This document shows positions 31,301 to 38,272 of a stretch of DNA of 40,229 bases, piece after piece. The position numbers were made by a program, and so were the translations under genes. How positions within the stretch are numbered: position 1 is the stretch's first letter; each line of letters starts with the position of its first letter. The notes beneath the pieces were generated by a model. It was not told where the DNA came from, made no database searches, and saw only the letters and a program-made list of their open reading frames with translations. Source of the stretch: Chromera velia. Lineage: Eukaryota; Sar; Chromeraceae. Location of the stretch: the NCBI GenBank assembly GCA_018398765.1, contig JAHBMJ010000311.1:1-40229 (forward strand). Reading direction: 5' to 3'.

Positions 31301-33430
31301 AGTCTCTGGTCAGCAGCTGCGAGGGCAGACTGCGCACGCTCTGCCCCTTCTTCCAGTGCCGTGCGGATCTGTGACGTCTCCTGTGCCTGTTGACGCTTCA
31401 CCCCTGACACCTCATCCTCGAAACGTTCTGCCACCCCTGACAGTCTCTCATTCAGTTTGTCTATCTCTGTCTGGGTCCGCGTTGCCGTCTCTGTCACCGC
31501 ACTGTGACACACAGCAATCCGGCCCTCTGCCTCTCTGTGCCCCTCTTCGAGCTGCCTCACGGCTTCCCGGACGAGTCCGATCTCTGCCTCCACCTCCTTC
31601 TCCCACCGCTCCTGTCTGGTCTCCAGTCGGTCTGCCTGGGTCTGCAGAATTTCCTTGTCGACCTCCGCACGCTTCTCGTGGTCGTCGACTCTGGCGATCA
31701 CCTCGTGCTGGTTCTCTGCGAGGCCTGTGGAATGTCATCAGACAGACAGACAGACAGACAATATGTTTCTTCTTCTTCTCCCTCTTTTTCTTCAGACAGA
31801 CAGACAGACAGACAGACAGAGGTTCTCTGCGAGGCCTGTGGAATGTCATCAGACAGACAGACAGACAGACAGAGGTTCTCTGCGAGGCCTGTGGAATGTC
31901 ATGAGACAGACAGACAGAACGGATAGAAGGAGGGAAACTTCAACTCGTGTCTGCATCTGTCTGGACATCGAGCGAGCGTACTTAAGAAACGGCCTTCCTT
32001 TCTGGAACGGTCACAAATTTGAGGGTGAAAGAAAACGAATCAGAAGGAAGGCCAGAGACAAGTGGATAGAGGTAAGCTAAGAGACCAAGCTAGATAAAGA
32101 AAGGGGAGATTGACGGACAGGGATGTGAGAGAGAACAAGCTCCTGTGCAAGTCCAGACCGACAGCCACAAAGACAATTAAACAACACACAGACAGACAGA
32201 CGAGGAAGACAGACCGTCAATGCGAGCGACAAGCTCTGCCTTGATGGAATCAGCCCTTTTCTTCACCTCCTTCTCCGCCTCCTTCCTCGCATCAGAAACA
32301 GCCAGTCTGCAGGCTCGGTCTATCCTCCCCACCTCCACGGAGGTCTGCTTCATCTGTTCCTGGAACGCGGCGATGGAGTCTGCGCTTTTCGCTGTCGAGC
32401 TTTGCTGTAGTTTCTTCACGTCCCCTATCTGAACTGCCAGCCGTTTGACGTCCCCAGAGACCATGGCGGCCCGATCTGCAGTCTGACAGGCCACCTCTGA
32501 GATGCGGGCTGTGAAGTCTGCCTGGAGTTCTTCGAGCCCTGCCTGGAGACGGAGACAGGATTCGCGTGCCTTCTTCGAGATCGTGTTGATCTCGTGGTCC
32601 AGGTCCTCTGTCCGTCTGCATGCATGCGCATTCATTCAACAAGTAAAGGCATCGAGATGAAGGATTGAAGAGGTTCGAAGATGCTTCATGCATGCATGCA
32701 CACAGAAAAACATCACCCTGCGCATTTTGTGGAGAGAAGGAGCTGACACCCTACAACGATGTGAGGCCTCCGTCTTCAGATTTCCCTGTCCCTCCTGCTG
32801 TGTACAGCTACAAAGAAGGGCAAAAGGGGCTGGCTGGTGCGAATTCGGGTCCGTGAGCCCTCAGCAAGTGCACACGGAGCACGCGTCTCGAGTACTCGAA
32901 GAGAAAACACGCAGTCGAGTCTTGAGATCCATCCAGAAGAAGAGAGAGGGACCGCTTTCGCTGCTGCAGGCACGTGCAGGGCACTAACCTCTCGTGGGTG
33001 TCTGCCATTTTCTGCACCTTGACGACCAGGTCCTGCAGTGCGCCCTTGACGTTCTCCAGCTCGCCGCCTCTTCTCCTGTCGACATGAACGTCCAACTCCG
33101 ACAAGACCTGCTGTGTGATCTTGGCAGTGAGAGACTGGACGTCATCCCTGTTGAGTACTTTGGAAGACTGGAGGGAGGTGGCCTCAACCTGCAGTGAAAA
33201 GGAAGGGGGGAGGAGAAGGGAGGCAGATGCAACGGTGTGTTCTGTTGTTTTGAGGAAGGGGGGAGCTCAGTCTGACTCTCACTGACTTGTTGTTCGAGAC
33301 GTTCGATTGCTTCTGCCTGAGCCTTCGTCTTCTTCTCCAACTGCCCAACTGTCACATTTGCATAGTACAGTTCCTTCTGTAAGGTTTCTACGGCCCCGCA
33401 AAGGGAGCTGTGACTCAGAAGGGAAGACAT
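20676..33430 (-). CDS. Large coiled-coil protein, 21 reconstructed exons (about 1,736 codons, 3' end open)
   Basis: Exons in order: 33430-33287, 33188-32989, 32615-32215, 31724-30364, 29978-29862, 29475-29194, 29020-28883, 28533-28518, 28057-28023, 27799-27745, 27331-27250, 27027-26951, 26600-26278, 25971-25039, 24588-24354, 23919-23549, 23192-23079, 22454-22430, 21917-21772, 21345-21248, 20730-20676. Every junction is GT-AG and every phase matches. The protein starts MSSLLSHSSLCGAVETLQKE and is almost all Ala/Glu/Arg/Leu heptad coiled coil, broken by a Gly/Pro/Ser linker at residues about 502-646. It has no signal peptide or membrane segment, so a long structural or cytoskeletal rod is likely (inference). 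The 3' end is unresolved: SKSD-stop at 20485-20471, or a 19-nt exon (20398-20380) leading into the gap. I do not recognise a family. Extra small exons may be missed. Confidence 0.78.
22035..22193. repeat. GA/CA-rich microsatellite in an intron of the coiled-coil gene
   Basis: About 160 bp of GAGA, GAAA and CACA units in the intron between exons 18 and 19. It is polypurine on the plus strand apart from the CA block. Confidence 0.9.
22702..23014. repeat. GAAA/GGAA microsatellite in an intron of the coiled-coil gene
   Basis: About 313 bp of nearly pure purine on the plus strand, in the intron between exons 17 and 18. The pre-mRNA strand is therefore a long CUUU/CCUU tract. Confidence 0.95.
25039..25971 (-). 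CDS. Exon 14 of the coiled-coil gene
   Basis: This 933-nt, phase 0-0 exon encodes 311 residues of uninterrupted coiled coil (LMSTAALLKAETARLGESVE to GAAAVASVQQ). The acceptor is GACTGCAG and the donor CAG/GTTGGT. Its heptad pattern is regular with few prolines. It is the clearest evidence of the rod-like nature of the product. Confidence 0.82.
26246..26277. repeat. GACC tetranucleotide repeat at an intron donor
   Basis: About eight GACC units (GGTC on the coding strand) start exactly at the donor CAG/GTCGGT after exon 13. Several consecutive GTCGGT copies could each serve as a donor. Confidence 0.8.
28271..28306. repeat. CT-dinucleotide repeat in an intron
   Basis: A run of CT units in the intron between exons 8 and 9 of the coiled-coil gene. 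Confidence 0.85.
28518..28533 (-). CDS. Exon 8: 16-nt microexon of the coiled-coil gene
   Basis: It encodes KLQKK plus one base, between CCTGCAG and GTCAGA. It is needed to reconcile the phase of exon 7 (phase 0) with that of exon 9, which after its TGTGCAG acceptor must start with two bases of a split codon. Without it, exon 9 would read straight into a TAG. Confidence 0.6.
30364..31724 (-). CDS. Exon 4 of the coiled-coil gene (longest exon)
   Basis: This 1,361-nt exon encodes residues about 249-702. Residues 249-501 are coiled coil (ERWEKEVEAEIGLVREAVRQ). Residues 502-646 form a disordered linker with GGGGGEG, SPPPRAVP and QQQQHQQ tracts. Heptads resume at LQQRLREVEASTERSL. The 5' acceptor CCACAG is one of only two in the gene that are not TGCAG, and it is the one inside a tandem triplication. 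The donor is GAG/GTGCGT. Confidence 0.82.
31711..31916. repeat. Triplicated splice-acceptor unit with GACA repeats
   Basis: GTTCTCTGCGAGGCCTGTGG plus AATGTCAT occurs at 31711, 31822 and 31875, each followed by GACA repeats. On the minus strand each unit contains the exon 4 acceptor CCACAG and the first bases of exon 4. Only the innermost unit (31711) joins the full exon. Confidence 0.9.
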
Positions 33431-33837
33431 CTATTTGCCTGCCGAAAGGGAAATCAAGCAGAGCAACACCTGCTAAGAGACAGACTCATCCGAAGAACAA
33501 AATGGCGGAACTTCTTTCTAGACGTGCCACCCGCCGCATTGCATGGTGCACCTCAATGCTGTGTTCTCTGACACCTCACAGATCCTCACAGTCTGTTCGG
33601 TCATCTTACATATGCCACACACACTCTATCAATCTGGCCAGCTCCAAAGACAACCTCGTGTATATATGTGCCAAATATGTGCCAAAATGATGCGAGGACG
33701 ATCAACTGCATGCATGATCGCGCGATGCATGGCCAAAACAAAAAAATCACGCGGACTTTCCCGCATGCTTATACACGCGCGCTCGAGCGCGATTTCTTGT
33801 TTTTTTTTTTTTTCTTCATAAACTACATGTATGACAC

Positions 33838-34437
33838 ATGGGTCAAAAGTCTGAAAGCGGCTTGCAGGTTGAGAGCTATGGCATAACGGAACGACAGTTC
33901 AACGACTTGCAAGAACTACGTTGCCGGCTCATCTACCATTCGCTCTTCTTTAATTCAGAAACGCCTCTGAGGTGTGTGACTGCAGTCAGACTCCTTTTTG
34001 TGAGAAACTTCATGCAGCACTGTTGCTTCCATGTGTTGTTCGCAGGCCAAGTTGCTGCAATGCATGCGCAGCGATTCCTTCCTTCTGGAGCCACAAGAAG
34101 ACAGAACAGGTATGGCGTCTCAACTATCCTTTCCATGTTCCTTCCTTCTTGTTTGATTAGGCACTTTTTTCCAAAGCTTGAGCTCGTCCACTGTCTCTTC
34201 TACAAATCTCTCTTCTGGTCGACCCACCTGCAGGAACCACGACGAATCGGAATACGATGGACCCCTCAAAGACAAAGGCTCCCCGGCCGTCGGGTCGGGC
34301 GCATCGCCGCGCCTTGCCCTGTTCTCAATGAGTACCCGGACTATCCGATCGATCTTCCGCGCGCGTCGAGTCTCCAGAGACCCATGACGGGTAGGTTACA
34401 CTGTCCTCACAAGTGCCCACAAGTGTCTTTTGTGTGA
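33838..34437 (+). CDS. Plus-strand candidate exons, divergent from the coiled-coil gene
   Basis: An ATG frame (MGQKSESGLQVESYGITERQ) covers a helical segment. A TGCAG acceptor at 33867 precedes VESYGITERQFNDLQELRCR. A second candidate exon lies between TTCGCAG/GCCAAG (about 34045) and ACAG/GTATGG (about 34110), reading AKLLQCMRSDSFLLEPQEDR. A third, after GATTAG/GC at about 34161, ends in RIFRARR-type basic residues with a TGA at 34387. The joins are phase-compatible but not unique. The end of this block is duplicated at 35014-35117. No known domain. Confidence 0.3.
   Translation: MGQKSESGLQVESYGITERQFNDLQELRCRLIYHSLFFNSETPLRCVTAVRLLFVRNFMQHCCFHVLFAGQVAAMHAQRFLPSGATRRQNRYGVSTILSMFLPSCLIRHFFPKLELVHCLFYKSLFWSTHLQEPRRIGIRWTPQRQRLPGRRVGRIAAPCPVLNEYPDYPIDLPRASSLQRPMTGRLHCPHKCPQVSFV
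34141..34240 (+). repeat. Duplicated exon/intron block, copy A
   Basis: Matches 35014-35117 closely: GATTAGGC, CCAAAGCTTGA, TACAAATCTCTCTTCTGGTC, and CCACCTGCAGGAAC. A 2-bp insertion in copy B shifts the reading frame. The blocks end at the same CACCTGCAG acceptor, and the sequence beyond it diverges. Confidence 0.85.
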
Positions 34438-34587
34438 ATCTTTTTTTCGAGGGCACAAAGAATGCATGTACAGAAAGGAGATGTTTGCATGGAAGGGCAG
34501 TCCAGTATGCACGGAGAAGAAGGGGACGGGTAGCTTTGCACGCGATCGTCCTCTTCGGTCTCTTCTCTGTATGTATACACTGGCCTC

Positions 34588-34940
34588 ATTCTCTTCCAAG
34601 AATTGAAAGGCAGGAGTCAGCTAAGTGAAAGAATGAGTGCATGTCTGGCATTGAGAGGAATGAGTCCCAAAAAGGTGAAGCACAGGTTTCGACAGAGAAG
34701 CCCTCGTCCGGTTGCGTCACGTTCAGAAGATAATCCCGGTTACCGTAGCACGCCTTAAAGTTTTTTTTGTCGCAGTCGATGAGCACGTTTAGAATTCCGT
34801 TTCGATCTTTAGGGAGTGTGGGTGCTGTGGTTACCCCGGCCCATATCTCAGTGTCCTTCTGATTGAATCGGGAACGTGTGAGTCTGTGGTGAAGGACTGC
34901 ATGTCGATCATGGCAGCCCTTGGGTTCATTCTATACAAGA
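34588..34940 (-). CDS. Unrecognised minus-strand open frame
   Basis: About 115 codons are open without a proper ATG (TRSRFNQKDTEIWAGVTTAP, then LNVLIDCDKKNFKACYGNRDYLL and VTQPDEGFSVETC). The composition looks like a globular domain. It may be an exon, or a decayed retroelement piece, between two plus-strand blocks. I recognise no family. Confidence 0.3.
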
Positions 34941-35013
34941 TCAGACATGGGCAATTAAGCGCAGTAGGTTTTTCTTTGACTCGGAGGCAAGAGAAGCTTT
35001 CATTCTGCGTTCC

Positions 35014-35117
35014 TTACTTCGTTCTTCTTTGATTAGGCGCTTTTCTCCAAAGCTTGAACTCGTCTACTGTCTCGCGTCTACAAATCTCTCTTCTGGTCGA
35101 TCCACCTGCAGGAACGA
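35014..35117 (+). repeat. Duplicated exon/intron block, copy B
   Basis: Partner of 34141-34240, about 870 bp downstream in the same orientation. Confidence 0.85.
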
Positions 35118-35562
35118 AGAGGAAGATTCCACACCAATCCCGGCGCTCTGCAAGATCAGACCATGGCTCGACAGTCCTGCTGAAGAAGACGTTGACGGCC
35201 CCCCTCCGGCTGAAAACAACTCTGGAATTTCAAACCCTGAAAGCACTGAGTCTCCAGCTGCTGAACTTTTTCAAGGTCCCCATGCTTCTGAAAGCACTCC
35301 AGCGGCTGACGGTTCTGATGCTTCCCTCTCAAAATGGCTCTTGAAGAAGTTCTTCCTCGTCGCCCTCATCACGATGGCCTTGGCGCTCCTTGTGGCGTTG
35401 TTTTATGGGGTTCTGTACATGTCACTGAGAGTACAGAATCACCCCCTTGATCAACAGAACCACCCCCTGGATCAACAGAACCACCCCTTGGATCAACAGA
35501 ACCACCCTCTGGATCAACAGAACCACCCCCTGGATCAACAAAACCACCCCCCGGATCAATAG
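35112..35562 (+). CDS. Single-pass membrane protein exon with C-terminal heptapeptide repeats
   Basis: After the CACCTGCAG acceptor at 35111 the frame reads NEEEDSTPIPALCKIRPWLD, then an acidic Ser/Pro-rich stretch (PESTESPAAELFQG). KWLLKKFF leads into a transmembrane helix (FFLVALITMALALLVALFYG). Six NHPLDQQ heptads encoded by the 21-bp minisatellite follow, and a TAG at 35560-35562, made from the usual CAG codon, ends it. The ATG at 35029 belongs to the duplicated block and may be intronic. The basic residues before the helix suggest the acidic N-terminus is cytosolic and the repeats extracytoplasmic (inference). The family is unknown. Confidence 0.5.
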
Positions 35563-35676
35563 AACCACCCCTTGCATCAACACAACGGTCAGAACCACCC
35601 CCTGGATCAATAGAACCACCCCCTGGATCAACAGAACCACCCCCTGGATCAATAGAATCGCCCGCTGGATCAACAG
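35437..35676 (+). repeat. 21-bp coding minisatellite (11 units)
   Basis: Eleven 21-bp units and one 9-bp spacer (total 240 bp, a multiple of three) keep all frames in register. The three forward frames read NHPLDQQ, INRTTPW and TEPPPGS repeats. Point changes in some units create CAATAG or CTTGAT variants that put stops into two of the frames. Confidence 0.95.
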
Positions 35677-36022
35677 GACAGCCCCATTCCTCACCAGAAC
35701 CATGGCCGACCACGGCTTTGCTCCAGGTACTTCATCAAAAGTATCGAGAAGTGATGTGGAATGGACGATTGAGTCCCGTAACGCCGCTCATTCTGTTCTC
35801 TCCTACTTTGACATTCTCTCACACCTACGACTGCACATTTCAATGTTATGCATTGAGCGTATAAAATCTGTTTCCAGATGAATTCACACATCACATTCAT
35901 ATGAATGGTCAGAAAATTACAAAACGTGTTTGAATTCTTTTTTTACGTTGTTTATCCATTTATCTATAGAATTCAAGCCATAAATACGATGCTTATTTCT
36001 GTTTCTCTTTGTTTGTTTGCAG

Positions 36023-36237
36023 CTGCGGAGATTGATAAACGACTCAACCATTCTAAAAAGCTATTGGAAACAGCCCTGAGTATCTAGGATGACCAATTTG
36101 AGGCAAAGAGGAGAGAAATTCAAAGCGAAAAGCGGGGACGAGAGATGGAAAAAAACACAACAGATGACCTGAAGAATTTAAGTAGAAAAATGAAAGAAAA
36201 ACGAAGAGACGATGCAGAAGTGATGATCTCACGGCAA
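36023..36237 (+). pseudogene. Coiled-coil exon with an internal TAG
   Basis: After the acceptor TTTGCAG at 36022 the frame AEIDKRLNHSKKLLETALSI hits TAG (36085-36087). In the same frame DDQFEAKRREIQSEKRGRE and DLKNLSRKMKEKRRDDAEV continue to a donor-like CGGCAA/GTGTTC at 36238. Both sides are strongly charged heptad sequence in one frame, so the exon was probably once open throughout. It joins in phase to a donor at 35729 (CCAG/GTACTT) only in the INRTTPW frame. Either the gene now ends at the TAG, or it is decayed. Confidence 0.45.
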
Positions 36238-36508
36238 GTGTTCAGTCATTGTAGAAGTCTCTCCCACATTGTTTACATGCATGCATCGATCTTTACCCCC
36301 CTCCTCATCATTATCATACGCCATCGTTGTCTGCCTAGACTAGTGGCCTAGCCTTTGAGACTTCCAACGTTCGGCAAGAGATAAGCTTGGCAGCCCTCCC
36401 CCAAAGGAGAAAGCACACGCAAAAACACGTTACATGACTCCCAGCGGCTCAAAAGGGGCTTGTCCTGAACTATAAGAAAAGGTCGGCTTTAAACGCTGGT
36501 CTGTAGGA

Positions 36509-36760
36509 TTAAAAGATGGACGGGGGGAGCCAAGCTACCCGCTTTCTTCTATTCCATCTCTCTCTCTTTTTCTCTTTTTCTTGATTTTCTTTACTTTTCC
36601 CCAACTGGTGTTCATATACTGGGAAACTCACGCCATCACAGCCGTCCTGAAGTGCTCTATAGCGTGTGCATACGTATGATTTGCCGTCCTGATCCAGGTG
36701 GAAAACCCCCATCAAGTCATGCCCACAGATTTTTGCCGTTTCCTCCGATTTTCTTCTTCT
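36509..36760 (-). CDS. Unrecognised minus-strand exon-like ORF
   Basis: The frame reads KICGHDLMGVFHLDQDGKSY, then VCTRYRALQDGCDGVSFPVY and EHQLGKSKENQEKEKKRER. The first 60 codons look like a compact Cys-containing domain. The Lys/Glu tail begins where a donor-like GAAAA/GTAAAG lies, so it may be intron. No ATG is at a convincing place. The family is unknown. Confidence 0.3.
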   Translation of the reverse strand, partial: RRRKSEETAKICGHDLMGVFHLDQDGKSYVCTRYRALQDGCDGVSFPVYEHQLGKSKENQEKEKKRERWNRRKRVAWLPPSIF

Positions 36761-36769
36761 ACACAACAC

Positions 36770-38272
36770 TGTCTTTTCAAAAACTGGCTGCTGGCTTGTC
36801 TGGTCGACATTGAAGGAAGGAGGGAACCTGAAAGGTTGGTATCTACCCCCAGACGTGCGGAGTCACGGGCACGGCCATGTTTGCCATGGTTTTGGATCTG
36901 TGTGGCCGGGATAGAGAGCCCAGCTCGCAGGCATCTCCTCAGTTGGTTGAAGCTCCGAGGTTGTTGTAGGTGTTTTGCTTCCTCTGCTTACTCTGTGGTT
37001 GTCCTTTTACCAGGGGCAACCATGGTGGCAGCCATTAGCGGCAGATGCTGCGAGTCGATCGATCGTTTTCAGGCTTTGGCGTGGGTGCGAAGAGAGTAGA
37101 CAAACAAGCAGGCAGCCCCACATGGCCGTAAAAGGCTTCCAGCTCCCAACACAGTGAGCTTCTTCTACAACAGACTGAGTCGGAGACGGCTTTGCGAACT
37201 TCTTCTTCCCCCAGTCTCTTGATGCAGTTGAGGTACCCAGAGTCACCAGGTGTCCCCTCACTCCAGAACAAGCAGCGGATGCACTAAAAGGACAATCACC
37301 TCCCTCCTCGTATTTCTCTATATTTTTCTGGTCGATCTGGAAGAGAAAACAAAGCAGTTACAAAAGTCTCTCCCATATTGTTAGATCCATCAATTTTTCC
37401 CCCTTTGACAAGCTGGGCCTTTATATTGCTTTGGTCGATCTCTAGGTCGATCGAGATCGATCTGCATCTTATTAATTTTTATATGTAGCTTGTGAATGAG
37501 CATCGCAACGGCTAAGCCTTCATGTATAAGTCATGTTTTTTGTAAGATAACATGCACTCACTGTCATTCAGAATTGAACCTAGAATCGAACGTAAGTTCG
37601 GAACCTTTAAGGTAGATTCGACTTTCCTTTATGAAGTTAACAAAGTTCTAAAGAAATAAAAAAAGAAAGTTAGCCTGATTTTTTGTTATTTAAAGCTTCA
37701 AGTTTATAGTGTATATATAGCCTAGGTGTAAGGCCTAGAATACCACTTCTAGATCTAAGTGCGTCGGACAGACGTATCTAGAGACGTATATCACGGTATA
37801 TGATTCGATAATATGAACTAGAAAGCATAAACATAAAGTAAAAGGCTGTATATGCATCAAACTTTTACCTAGACTTTTACTTTTTTCACAAAAAAAAAAA
37901 ATTACACAGACTATATGCATAGGGGAAGGGGCAATCTTGTGTAAGAAATGCCCGCACCACCCGGCCCACCGAACTCCTAACTCCTATAAACCCTTTGTAA
38001 GTGCCCTTGAGCTACCCTTTCCCTCAGCTGCACTTCCCGGGCCATACAGTGAGTCATTGTTTCCGTGCAAGCCAGGAGAATCGGATCAGTGGGACACGCT
38101 CACACTATGCACTCAGCATACTATGCAAGCATCCTTATCGGGGATTCAGGGTGTCGTCAGAAACACCTAGTAGGATCATCGTTCTTCATCCTTCCTTGCT
38201 CTTTCGGAGCATGTCACGGTTCTTTCCTGTCTTCCTCTCCCTCTCTTAGTTTAAGCTGCACTTCTAACTTGG
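36770..38272. other. Interval without a supportable gene
   Basis: 36770-37320 has short open frames on both strands with no recognisable product. 37320-37930 is AT-rich with GATCGA-rich palindromic stretches near 37431-37470. 37930-38272 shows nothing further. Confidence 0.5.

Noticed and set aside
30416..31926. Several plus-strand ORFs of 130-200 codons
   Set aside because: Antisense to exon 4 and its linker. High GC content keeps all frames open.
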